Below, in pieces: positions 44,912-57,385 of a DNA stretch of 64,000 nucleotides. The notes beneath the pieces are model-generated. The model saw only the letters and a list, made by a program, of their open reading frames with translations, was not told where the DNA came from and did no database searches. The position numbers and the translations under genes were made by a program. The DNA is from Malachius bipustulatus (lineage: Eukaryota; Arthropoda; Insecta; Coleoptera; Melyridae): NCBI GenBank assembly GCA_910589415.1, contig OU342630.1, forward strand, positions 51,058,012-51,122,011, written 5' to 3'. Within the stretch, counting starts at the first letter, position 1, and every line of letters starts with the position of its first letter.

Positions 44912-47900
44912 GTAAGTCGAAAACTTTTTTTTTTAACAATTTTTGAAAAAATTTGATAGGGGTGAAGGACCCAATTGGGGGATGGAAAGTGATTATTGAG
45001 TCAGAAAGTGGATAAAAATTGTGGCGATGAATTGGGTTTTGAAATTGGGGAGTTGTGGGTGGTGAAATTGCATCTTGGGGTTGGTGTTTTAAAAATAAAG
45101 GGTGAAGAAATGAACAGATGGTCATGATTGTATTAATTTGTGTTGTATGAACATTCCATCAAGAATAACAACTAATAACAGTACCTACTGCAATGTGTAT
45201 TATTTTATTGTTTTGAGTGCTGATGGATGTTATGAGCCTTAAGGGTGGTTAATTAATTATTTATTTATCAGAATTATAATTCTTATTATGTATATAGTAC
45301 ATTCTGCAGGAGATTCTTCGCGATTATATTGTTTAAAAAAATATCTTAAATTTCAATTTAAATTTTGAAATTACCGTGCCTCTGTGGTCTAGGAATAGAA
45401 GTGGCCTAAGTCGTATCAGAAGGGAAGATTACCTCTTCAAATAAACAGCAGACTTCGCAAAAAAAATTTGTCATTATTGGAAACTGTTTTTGTATCGCTG
45501 AGTGGTACAATCACTCAAGAAAAATATAATATAAGGCCAAATAGCCAGATTAATTGTTAGTATTATAGTATTATTTCACTTGTCTTTAACCATTATACCT
45601 TATGTAAAAATATCAGAAAAAAAATTCATGAATATTTTCAAAATGCAGCGTTTTTGAAGATCGATGGAGTCGTTTTTATGAGTTTTAGGTAATAAGTAAA
45701 TCAGGAATATTTGTTTTAAATTAATAGGCAAATTTACTTGATTGTTTTCAAGATCAAAATGGATTATTACATTTATTAGGTAACAGAAAAAAGCAATGTC
45801 TTATTTCGCAGGAAACCTTTACTGAAATATTCGTAATTTTTTGTTTGCTGGTTTATTTCTACATCGGCAGCGCAGAAAGGTTATAAAAAACCGGGCCCGT
45901 AAATCCTTATAAAGGTAAAAAAGTGCGGCTTACCTGCTGTTTGTGATAATGATAGAGAATTTCAAGTTTGAACATATTCCGCAGAAGAAGAACATAAAAT
46001 CCCAGTTTTTTCTAAAGAAGTCATCAGTACAATTCAATACAATTCGCCAAATTCTCAAAAACATCAGTTTAGATCGTTTAAATACACGCCATGATATAAA
46101 ATTTCAATTCTATAAAATTTAAAATTTGATATAAACCGTGGAGGAACTCTTGTCAATTTTCGGTTGGGGATATTAAGGGATTATTATAGACCGAAAAAAA
46201 TATAGTCCCAATTTTTAGATGGAACTTTGAATGCAAAAAACATAATTTATTATAATATGAAGGAATTCCAATTTACAGAAACTTAATTTGAATTATGGAG
46301 CGTGGTCTCAACAGGACGGCTGTCCAGCTCATTAGAGCTGAGTCGTGAGCAGTTTTGGACTCGGTTTTGCATGCGTACGTTTCAAAATCCAACTAGCTCC
46401 TTCGCTTTACAGACATGTAACACAATTTTTTTGGGAGGGGGGAGGGTACTTGGATAATAATAAGTTTTATAATAATGATAATACCTACACCTACTTTGAT
46501 ACGGATGAGTCAGAGAGAAATTATATATTTTTTTGCGATTTAAAAAATATTTCTCTGCATTAGTATTTAGGTACCCACTTATTAGGTACTTAGAGTAATG
46601 AGGACCCCATAAGATAAATGTTTTCCATCTTTTTAGATTTTTTTTTTGTCATAAGTTAGGACTTTCTAACTTTGAGTACACAAGATCCATGGTGCGGGTT
46701 TTAGTTCCACAGAAAAACGAATAACTTCAAAATTACAAAAAACATGATAGTTAGAGAACTAAATGTGTTTTTAGGGAAAATTTCGGCAAAATTCGCTAGA
46801 TATTCAGCAAATGTAATTTTACTAATGTAAAAAATACATTTCTCATACAAGGGCAAAAAAGTGGTAATTTGTTTGAAATTTCAATTTTTTTATCGTTTTT
46901 TCAGCATAATTTTGAATGTTGAATATTTTAATTGCAATATTAGTAAATATTGTTCACAATAACTGGAAAAATTAACAGGATTAATAGAAACTAATGACAG
47001 GAGGATAATTTTCTAAATTTTCAGTCAGTTTTCCATGTTTTTTGTAATTTCAAAGTTAAGAAAAACGCACTTTTTCTCTAGAATCAAAAGTGCGCTCAAA
47101 TTTACTCTTGAAAAAAGCACAAACTTATAAAAATTTTTTTTTTGGACAAAGATGGAAAACAAAAATTACTCCATATGGTCGAACACTGTAGATGATCCAT
47201 TCTGTATATATCTTTTCCTTTAGTAGTCTTTCGCCATTCTATAACGCGTGTCCCATATTTGATAAAAAATAATATTTTTCCAAGATGTGTTCGTCTCTTA
47301 TATTATTATCTTGATGTGTTTATTTTAACGTAAGAGAAATGTAAACTAAATAACCTTTCTACACAATACAGAGCCAAACATGGACATAATAAATAAAGGC
47401 AATGGATTCTTAAAGGACAAACAAGGTAGGCTATTTTCAAGAATCATTTTAGAGATGCATTTTTATGAAACGTTTTACTTGAATTTCTGTAAATTTACCG
47501 TGACGGAGGTCAGAAAACAAGCTAATGAGGAAGTGCGCATAAATACTATAATATTATACAAATAAACAAAAATTAACAAAGTTAAATGAACTTTCGTCGT
47601 AATTACCTGGCTATTATTACACGAATCAAATTGCGTGCCACTCGTACCAAATGCATTAGGTAGGTATATTAAATCCAAAATTAATTAATGTTGAGTTCTG
47701 CTTTACAACAACATTGAATGTGTGTTATTAACTAAACTATAATTGTAATTTTTATTGGATTGGAAGGCAAGATATACCTAGGTACCTACTTAAATTTTAT
47801 TATATTTATGATATGGAGCTAGAGCTATTATATTATACTGGTATGATAAAGAATTACATCACGTCTTAAATAATTAGTCATGGGTAAATATTTGTTTCCT

Positions 47901-48214
47901 TTTTAGACCTAAAACTATGAAGTATTATTAAGTTAGTGTCTGAAGTACCTGTTAACCAATTACATTGTGCTTAGTCTTATTAGTTGTTTTAAAACTTGCA
48001 GTGCGTGTAAGTAAAGTAGATTTATTTCTAATACACGAAACTTAATTAAACAAGATAGGTACTTGAGCTTTTTATTTGAATGTAATCGATGACGGACAAT
48101 GATGCTTTAATTATTCATACCTAGTACAGTATAATATTTCTTGCAGTTTTGATTTTCTAATTTTTAATGTTTAATAAGGCATCAGGACCTAAACCGTTCA
48201 AAAATGGGTATATA
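44912..48214. other. Presumed intron after the 44.6-kb exon
   Basis: No second Ig half-exon in phase 0 was found. A tRNA-like A-box word (CTGTGGTCTAGGAATAG) near 45380 may be a SINE relic. The remainder is AT-rich with chance frames, for example 46345-46563 and 47380-47565. Confidence 0.45.
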
Positions 48215-49353
48215 AGGTGTTTCTAAATGGAGTACCATAAATTGGAGGACTTGTAGATAAAGTTAAAAAAATACGAAAATGTAGGAACATTTTTTTTCGA
48301 AAAGGCTTTATTGATGAGATACAGGGTGTTAAAGAGTCGACCGACAGACCACTCTTTTGTTAATATTTGTTGAAACAATAACCCAACTGAGACAATTTTT
48401 TGTGTGTAACAAGTTATAAAGAGCAATAATCAGACAAATTTTCGGTTTATTTCAATAAGCCAGTGGCGTAGAAACAGGGGTCGTTTGACACTTTTCTCTC
48501 TTTAAAAAAGTAAGGACTAGGTTTTTTGATGTCTTATTACTTTTTTCTGAATCAACGGTCTTTTTACAATAAAAAAGCCATACTTGTTTAATTTGCCCAG
48601 GACGTCAGTCGCTTTATGTAAAATACACTTAAAAATTTCATTTATTAAAATTGTAAAGGTAGCTTTGAAATTTAAATAAACTAATTTTTGGACTTACTTG
48701 TCAGTTTGACATTTCATATCCGAAGTGAAAATTAAATAATATCAATTGTCAAGAAAACTATTCAGCACATAACAAAACATAAGTAATTGAACAAAACATA
48801 CCTAACATAAAATTACCTAATGATTATCTAATATTGCTCGAAGTGTCCTCCGTTTGCACGTACACATGCATTTAAACGCTGCTCCAACGAAAACATTATT
48901 TTTGGTTGATTTGATGCATTTTTTTTTTTACACAAAATTGCAAATATCTCAAAAACGGACGCCTCTGGGCAAATTAAACAAGTATGGCTTTTTTATTGTA
49001 AAAAGACCGTTGATTCAGAAAAAAGTAATAAGACATCGAAAAACCTAGCCCTTACTTTTTTAAAGAGTGAAAAGTGTCAAACGACCCCTGTTTCTACGCC
49101 ACTGGCTTATTGAAATAAACCGAAAATTTGTCTGATTATTGCTCTTTATAACTTGTTGTTACACACAAAAAATTGTGTCAGTTGGGTTATTGTTTCAACA
49201 AATATTAACAAAAGAGTGGTCTGTCGGTCGACTCTTTAACACCCTGTATCTCATCAATAAAGCCTTTTCGAAAAAAAATTTTCCTACATTTTCGTATTTT
49301 TTTAACTTTATCTACAAGTCTCCAATTTATGGTACTCCATTTAGAAACACCTT
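48215..49353. mobile_element. 1.14-kb mariner-derived element with 390-bp inverted arms
   Basis: Left AAGGTGTTTCTAAATGGAGT and right complement ACTCCATTTAGAAACACCTT. Arms 48215-48607 and 48960-49353 are nearly identical. Unlike the other foldbacks, the loop retains the end of a transposase gene on the minus strand at 48828-48905. Confidence 0.88.
48828..48905 (-). pseudogene. C-terminal remnant of a mariner-like transposase
   Basis: The minus strand reads SLEQRLNACVRANGGHFEQY and a stop. This resembles the usual end of insect mariner-like transposases with a DUF4817-type N-terminus (R-L-x-x-C-x-x-x-N-G-G-H-F-E). Only this tail remains, inside the loop between the inverted arms, so the element is an internal-deletion derivative. 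Gene family from recognition; exact subfamily unknown. Confidence 0.65.
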
Positions 49354-49699
49354 GAATAATTAAAATAATAATAATAATAAACTCGAAAGAATGAATCGGA
49401 ATGTTTTGATATTTTTACACAACGTCAAGAAATGCTTTAAGAATAACGTTAATAATAAATTTTGCTTAAAAATATTGAAAAATGGCAGCGCAATGAAGCT
49501 TATTCGTGAATAGTGTCACTACAATGTAGCGTAGGATTTTTGCGGTAATTTGTTTTTATTAAGGTTTTTGCTCGTAAAATTTGGATGAAAAATAAAAAAA
49601 AGGTTTTTTTTGTACAGAAAAAACAGAATAGTCTCAAACAACAGCGGAATAGACTTTATTTTAAAGATCAAAATTGAAACTTTGAAGATTCGTGCAATT

Positions 49700-50780
49700 A
49701 ATACCTTTTAAAACCATTTATTAGTATAATCATTTTGATTAATTTTTTTTTCATTCGGGCACCAGGTATAAAAAAAACTGTAATTTGGTGATGAAAAGGC
49801 GAAAAAATTGAGTTTTCTTCCATACAACACACGGGACATACCATTGAACTTGAATAACAATAGCGATTCTTCTATGACTGTTTACTCAGTTTAGTTAAAG
49901 GTTTATTTTTTTTGGAGAAGAAGAATTTTAATGTTTTTTTGCTAGAAATTTTTTAAAAGAAGAAATAAACGTCCTAATCGCCAAGAGTTTAATTGAGAAA
50001 CTCATATCTTGTGTTTCACAAAATTTTTCATCAACTAGTGCCTTGGAAGAGAGAGATAGCTATTGCAGTCATGTCTGAGCTCATTACACCTGAGCACACC
50101 CAATAGTTTGCATTTTATGTGACAGACTGGCAGACTTGCTTAATTTTTTCCAAGGTACTAGTTGTTGATGAAAAATTTTGTGGATCACCCGATATTGTTT
50201 AAAAGAAACTCACAAAAGTTGAATTAGTATTTATACTTAGAAAAATATTAATAACTGAGCCGTATGTATGAAAAAATCATAATAAAAAAACGGTCTTGGC
50301 TCTATCGAGCTCTCTGGCAGTCCACAAAACAGAGCCTTCCAAATAATCACTGTAAACCGTGTCACTGTGAACCGGATGAATATTTTTAATAACATCCCGA
50401 GACCGATGGCAGTCTACAATTTCATCCTCCAGATGCATCTTTTCGATATATCACACTGATGAGCTCATAATAAGAGCGAAACGGTCGCTCTGTGATTTCA
50501 AGGGATTATTTGGAAGGCTCTGTTTTGTGGACTGCCAGAGAGCTCGATAGAGCCAAGCCCGTTATTTTACTACCTGTCATTTCAATATTTTATGTATGTA
50601 TTTTATTTAATTAAAGCCTTGTAATTAGTTTTTAAAAATTTCTTTTCACCGATTTTATATTTTATATTTTTAAAATAGATTTTATTTACCACTTTACCAC
50701 CGAATTACAGTTTTTTTAAATCGCTGGTGGCTCAATGAAAAATAAAACTAAATTGATTATGCCATTCTATTGTCCTATAT
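49700..50780. mobile_element. Nested palindromes, family of 51.8 kb
   Basis: The outer arms (about 49730-49800 and 50690-50760) share GGGCACCAG / CTGGTGG words and resemble the element at 51764. Two further palindromes lie inside: 50021-50195 (CAAAATTTTTCATCAACTAG against its complement) and 50290-50575 (CTCTATCGAGCTCTCTGGCA against its complement, ending AAACAGAGCCTTCCAAATAA). Confidence 0.7.
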
Positions 50781-51763
50781 TATGTATTTATATTATTTAT
50801 TTTATGTTAGGTAATTAATTAACAGGAATCCTCATATCCTCTACCGTATCTACATGGTACAACAATAGGTGGGGACTTTTGAAGAGCAATAAAATACTTA
50901 ATTTATTCAATAAATATCAAGTTACATACCTACCAAAGAACAATAACTCTTATTTTTTGTTAATTATTAACAATTGGTTTCATTCTAAAGGAGCAATAAC
51001 AAGTTAAATTTTTTTTTGCAATGTCTGGTATGACAAGGCCAGGTTACCTCGAAATTTTCCTTTTTTTTTGCCAGACGATGATTCAAGTTCCACTCATTAC
51101 GTTGAGTTCTAAACCCCTGCTCAGTGAGGATGAAGTATCATGTAGACTGCAGAGGATTATACTATTTAATGGGCCACTATTGGGATATCTTAAGCCGCAC
51201 TAGGGATAGGAGTCCAGCTAAACAGAAAAGTTGCGCTATTTTGTGGCCATCTCGAATCCGTAAAGACATAGGTACATATCTATGACCGTTCCTGAAATAT
51301 CCTAAAAAATTGAAAAAAATTCAAATTTTTCATCTTCTCAATAACTCCTTTATTATAAGATGTTTCAATTTGAAAGTTGATGTATTGGCATTTGTGACAT
51401 TCTGCATTCACTGATGTGACTTGATTGTTTTTACGCGTACTAGTTTCGAAGATATGATGGTCAACTTGGTTTTCCTTATGGTTTTCCTTATGAACGCCAT
51501 CTTGGAGTTTTCTTTGAAAAAGTACAAAAAATTATTTTGCCTAGGTAAGTACAATTACTTAACGGTAGGTATATGTTTTGGGTGTTTTATCAGCCAAAAC
51601 GTCAGATACAAGTGAAGTTTTTATTTCAATAACATGCAATATGAGAAAGGCACGGAATTTTGGATTTTTCCAATTATGGTGACGTCACATCCATCACTTA
51701 TTTCTTTTTACCCACTTACAATCTAACATATTTTTGGAAGAAATTATATTTACGCGTAATGTT

Positions 51764-52409
51764 GTACCGGGTGTCCCAACACTAGTGTCCACCCCCTAAA
51801 TCGAGCTTAATATTAAAGATAAAAAATTGAAACTTTGAGGATTTGTGTACTTGATATAGGACCACGGAATGGCATAATCAGTTTCATTAAAAAAAAATTA
51901 GTTCGGGCGCCAGCGATAAAAAACTGTAAGCTGGTGGTAAATTGTCGAAAAAAAAGTTGATTTTTTTTTCAATACATACGTAGAAATCGATTAATAAAAT
52001 CAATATCGCTTGAAAGAAATGTGAAAAAACTAATTATAAGGCTTTAATTAAATAAAATATAATTATATAGCAATGACAGGTAGACAATATAATCTGAACA
52101 ATATAATCAATATTATCTGAAAATGGTAGGTGCATAAAGTTTTATGACAAAGTAAATAAGGCCCAAATAAATAGAAGGACGGCTCTTGCTGGGCTAGCCG
52201 GCAGACTGAACCTGCACTGGACAGTGTCGTAGTATGGACTCATGAAAAAGGTGATTATTAAAAAGATATTAAAAATGTTTTTTTAATGAAACTAATTATG
52301 CCATTCCGTGGTCCTATATCAAGTACACATATCCTCAAAGTTTCAATTTTTTATCTTTAAAATTAAGCTCGATTTAGGGGGTGGACACTAGTGTTGGGAC
52401 ACCCGGTAC
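51764..52409. mobile_element. 646-bp foldback element ending in TACCGGGTGTCCC
   Basis: Left GTACCGGGTGTCCCAACACT and right complement AGTGTTGGGACACCCGGTAC. Arms of about 200 bp are almost identical. No ORF. Confidence 0.88.
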
Positions 52410-52714
52410 ACAGAATAATTTTCTGTATCTTTTCAAAGAAAAATCCAACATTGTAAACATAAAAATCAGTCCATAAGAAAAATAAAATTTCACTATCGCG
52501 TCTCGAAACCGATAAGAGATGGATAAAATCTGACTCAGACATTCTGATCGTCTACAAGAATTTATGTGAAAAACTGAATTTCGTAAAAAAAACTATGATA
52601 AAAAAATGAGTAACGACAAAAAAAGGATTTCTTATTTATTTTGAGTTTTTTCAGGGTATTTCTGGAAAAAAAACTTTTATGTAATTTAACTGAACTCGTA
52701 TCTTCACTGGTTTA

Positions 52715-52922
52715 ATATAGACAGGATGTTTACTGTAAGGTTGGCCAACCTTCACAGGCTGACTCTTCAGACTAAAGTAATGAAAAAGAATTATATACAA
52801 ATGTGTCCGGAAACACTTCCTAAGAAAGATATACGCCTTCAAAGTTTCAAGAATTTCATTTTAAAAATTCCTGAAACGATAAAAATAATAACGGAACAAC
52901 CTTACAGTAAACACCCTGTATA
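52715..52922. mobile_element. Small palindrome with AGGATGTTTACTGTAAGG arm
   Basis: The left GGATGTTTACTGTAAGGTTG faces the right CCTTACAGTAAACACCCTG. The interior has no convincing frame. Confidence 0.6.
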
Positions 52923-52970
52923 TATCCCTGTAGTGGCCCCATTAAAAATAAATAGTTCTAACCCTGAATG

Positions 52971-55900
52971 TATGTACAAAGAAACATTTGAGTTCTATTT
53001 TTCTGCATTCACCATCACTGCTACATTATTTTCTTTCACAGCTGCATGAGATAAGAATAAGCGGAATTTCAAAAGCAGCATACTTACTTTCTGCTTTGTG
53101 AGGATCCGGTCAAATATGGTATGCAATTTTGCATGGATTTCCCATTTCGGGGGATTCCAAAATAGGCCCCCCAATAAATATCCAGCATTCCAATTTGGAG
53201 GCCTGAATAAAATAATCATTTTTGGAAAACTGTCTTCAAAAAACTTCTGAGTAGATAATATTATAATTCCTGGAGTTTTGATAAACTTCTTCTGAAACGA
53301 AGCAAAACCAGCCGGCTAAGGAATATTATTGTAAAATTGATCATTTTCTTCATGATGGAGACGCCTGTAGCAGAACGCCGAGGTTGGAAGCTCCCACTTT
53401 TAATGAGAGTTGTCAAAAAATCAAAATAGGAAATCTTTTCGATTTTAGCAAAAACTCCTTTTTTCAACTACCTACAACACTACCTATGTGGTATTAGGGA
53501 GAAAAACAGCTTGAGTGGTAGGTTTTAAAACACAAATTTACCTAATTTTCCGAAAATAATAAATTGTCATGTGAAAAATTTATTCAAAACTTCATTACTA
53601 GTGCTCAAGAGTTCTATAATTCTTTCACATGGGTAAGTGAATTTCGGTATCCTCCCGATCTCTAATAATTTAATCAGAAAATCTCTTCACCAGTTCAAGG
53701 TGAGATTCAGTACGCTCTGCAGTTGAAGGTGAAATTGAACACTGCACAAGTTCAAATTGTTTTTTTTTTATATAGGAACATAAATTCAACATTGTTGTTG
53801 ATTATCTCAACAGAATAAAAGTATTCTTCTATTGAATATTTCCGATTATCTATCTTTCCTGGAATTGTCTTAATTGCGATTCGTCATGATAAATTTTTTA
53901 GCGCCACCTTGTATACATATATCTAACTTTCTTTCTGTATAATCATTAATTACTGTAACTAATTACCGTAAAACAAAGTGTGAAAGACAGAATTTCGCTA
54001 ACCTGATAGGTACATAACACATGATATACAAAAATGGAGCACCCACTACCATTAATATATACATCAAACCACAAGGTGTTCTATTTATACCGGATTGTCT
54101 TGTTTGGTTTTATGTTTACATACCGAAAGGTATCTACCGTTATCGACAATGCTTTTGGTTCCAACCTTCGCGTCAAGAAATAACTCATTATTTATTTATA
54201 TTGAGAGAAAAACGCACCGAGCAATGATTCATGGAAAGGTAACAGACGGACTGCTTACGAAAACACGGAATCCTCGATGAAACACCTCTGAAATATTCGT
54301 TAATTTAAATCCGTTACTTTCGATCTTCGGCAGGACCTCGACCTACCTGACTTACCAGAAGGCACTCTAATATTAGCATTCAATAGCTTGAGAATGAGAA
54401 GTAAATTTCAATAAGAAATAAAAGTGATGATTTCTAATTTTTGCGTGGCGTCTATAATAAATAAGATGCGCAAATCGCTGTTTGTTTGCGATTAATGAGT
54501 GTATCTGAAGAAAAATCGAACATTTAATTGCTTCGTAGAAGTAATAATTTTAATGTCGTAAGTCGAGATGATAAAATTAATAGCGCATTCAATATTTATT
54601 GATTAATTAATATTCGTCAGTTTTCTCTAATAATATATTCTTTTTAGAGTAATTGTAATAGTTTATGGTATCATGGTAATATTTATAAAGGCAATTTTTA
54701 GAAATTTCAGGATCATAACATTACAACGCTGACAAGACTGAGCCATATGCTTTTTTTACGTCAGATCATATGCTGGTGTTCATGCGTTTATGAACACTAT
54801 GAATAAATAAACATCAATTATTATTATTATTGCTGATATTTTCACATCAAATTGGAGATGTTTATCGGATGGGCATATTAATAAAGCCACGGAAACGACA
54901 GCCGCCAAGTGTATTGCTACCTGTTACTTTCTAATAGAAAAAAGTATTCCATATTTTATACTAAGTTACTGTAATTGATTTATTAGTCGTTAGAAATTGA
55001 TATCTTAATCCCGATGAACGATATGATAATTTCATTCAGCAACAGTAGTTCTTCATCGCAAATTCGTGGGTTCGAAGAACATTAAACCCTTACCCCCTTT
55101 TCCTTCTCCGAATCCGCACATGGAAGAGGGAAGTGAGAAGGGAAGAGAAGAAACACTTGGTCAATCGAAGTCGTCGAGTGAAGTCGCATTTTCAATATTG
55201 GACGGATCGTCAGATATTCTCCTAAATCGTAATAATACAATTCGTAATAATTAATCGTATCGTGAACTTAAATTAACAGCGCCTTACAACCGCGGTCTAT
55301 AATCGTAATTAATTAAGAGATCTGCAACCAAACATCAAGAGACAGAGAAAAGACGGAAGGTCAGTAACTACTTATTCGATTTTATTTACTGTGCATCTAC
55401 CTACTCCTGTTTCCCTTTGGGCTAAGCCCTGGTCCTTCATCCCATAATCAAAACCATTAGTAAACATTGCCCCAAACAAAAGTGTACAGACATTTTTTTA
55501 TACAACAATATACAGGGTCTTGTGAAAAAGTAGGTCAAGCATGATATTTTTTTTGTCAAGTATTAAAAAAAGTTTTCTTAGGTCTTTTATTTCTTGAGAT
55601 ATTGAGTGTAAATTTTGCGCATACTTTTCCCTTTTGCTTATTTCACTGTTTTTTTTTTTGAAACGAGAATCGAAGCGCGAAGGGAGGAAACGGTTCTTAC
55701 AGAAGACATTGCCTCCCGCCCTCAAAATTTTTCCTACTGCGCACGCCTCTGGTTCAAAGGTTTTGTTTTTTTAAACCAATCCAATTTCTTTTATTGTTAG
55801 ATGCTGCAACTTCTTTGAGTATGTGTCATTGATCAACTCGCTGCTTCAGGATGGCAGTTCAGTCAAACCAAAAAAGTTGGTTTTGTTGCATTAAATCATG

Positions 55901-57034
55901 TATCTCCAAGAGTTTCAGGAATATGTAGAGGAAGGTTCAAATGTCCCTTTCTCCAGTTCAAGTTTTGTCTACAGTTTTTTGAGCATATATCGAAAACGGT
56001 GTATAGAGAAGTTTTTACTTCTCCGCTTTTTTGATCTTTTACTTATTATACACGCAGCTTATTAAAATGCCTAAAAAATGGTGTATTCACATTTTGTCTA
56101 CTTATCTGTTACCGTCTTTGGATAAATTTGGGTTAATTTAACGAAAAACAAGAGACGCTACAAATTTTTCAGCATAATATTCCATTTTCGCTGGCTTGTA
56201 TCTTGAAAACGGGACGCCTATGTGAAACATACACAAGACAATTCATTTTTGGACAACTTAGTTCAATAAAAAAAAGATTCTGATCAGCTTCTCTTACTTA
56301 TAATGGACTTATAATTCAGCAAGATACGAATATCAATGTTTCCATTTCAGTGACAATGTTTTTTGTTAGTTCAGTACAGTTGGTACCCATGATCTGGTAC
56401 TTTAGTGGAAGATCATTCCTTTCCAACACCTTTTGTAGTCTGAGGAGGAGCAGAAGTGATTGCCATCTGGAATTTACATTTGAGTACTGCAGATTTTTGT
56501 AAATTAGGTATATTACTAAATCAAGATACCAGCTGCCTGGAATTCACCAAAGAAATTAACCATTTTTTCCCATCTAGCTTACGAAATATGAGCTTGCTGG
56601 CAGAGAAAAATTCCAGTTAGATGATATTTGAAATAATTGCAATAAGAAGAGTTTTCCAATAAAAATCAACGAAAATTTGAGCCGAGGAAGACATTTGGAA
56701 TTTGTGAATGCTGCTCAAAGGGCTAGGGAAACTTATAGCTTTCAAGCTTTCAAAGCTTCAAGCTTTGAATCAGGTAGATTTTCAACGTAAAGGCGATTTT
56801 GGCACTTTAGGTATTTAGATCTATTTTGGTGATGGATGAAAGTCATGTTTGCTCGCAATCGCATTAATAATTCTCCCAATACACATGTTTTGGCTGTATG
56901 TACAGAGTCCTAGAACATTATTCCGTTAATGTATGCGCAGGCATTCTATCTAGATCATTTATTTTATCAAGCCCTTTTAACGGCAACAGCTACTAACTCT
57001 TAAAAGAAAGTCTGGTTTGTTGGAAGATGTAAAC
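52971..57034. other. Non-coding stretch, possible UTR-like segment near 55.0-55.4 kb
   Basis: The frame 55066-55254 begins with a TGG/GTG codon rather than ATG (GSKNIKPLPPFPSPNPHMEE) and is followed by a donor-like AAG|GTCAGT near 55360. It could be an untranslated first exon, but nothing confirms this. Several AT-rich stretches share short matches with foldback families, for example TACAGGGTC at 55511. Confidence 0.35.
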
Positions 57035-57385
57035 GTATAAGGTGGTTATTGCAAGATGAGGCGCCACCTCATTTTGGAATGAAGTTCGAGAATTTTTGGA
57101 TGAACCGTTTCTTAGCCAGTGAGTTTGGACTGCAGAAACCTGGCTAATTCCCGAAGAACTGATAGCATGAATCGAAAATGCATCACTAATAATTCCCGGA
57201 AGACCTTTATCGCCACTGGTATCTTTGTGACGAACAAAACAGGAACAGTTTCGAACAATTTCTGTAGGGGCACCGTCACAATGAAAAAATTAACTGGCTT
57301 CAAAAAGGTAGTTAAAATTTGGATGGCTGATTCCCCCTTATTTTTTGTGTCTTGCCTATTTTGAGTATTAACCCCTATCACCTTT
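57030..57385 (+). pseudogene. Decayed mariner-like transposase segment
   Basis: The plus strand reads LQDEAPPHFGMK, a version of the QQDGAPPHF motif that holds the second catalytic Asp of mariner-type transposases. Frameshifts and stops follow within 60 bases. Sequence on either side is too degraded to trace. The 81-codon frame at 57119 is a shadow of this relic. Confidence 0.5.

Larger units (their letters stand above)
51140..52970. mobile_element. GATATCC/TGGCC foldback element with nested insertions
   Basis: The left arm (51140-51340) has ACTATTTAATGGGCCACTAT and GTGGCCATCTCGAATCCGTA. The right arm (52630-52970) has GTAGTGGCCCC and AAATAGTTCTAACCCTG. These are the ends of the family seen intact at 61101-62098. 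The elements at 51764-52409 and 52715-52922 are inserted within it. Confidence 0.6.

Noticed and set aside
55066..55254. 62-codon Pro/Ser-rich frame as a gene
   Set aside because: It lacks an ATG start, a domain and a confirmed partner exon; kept only as a possible untranslated exon.
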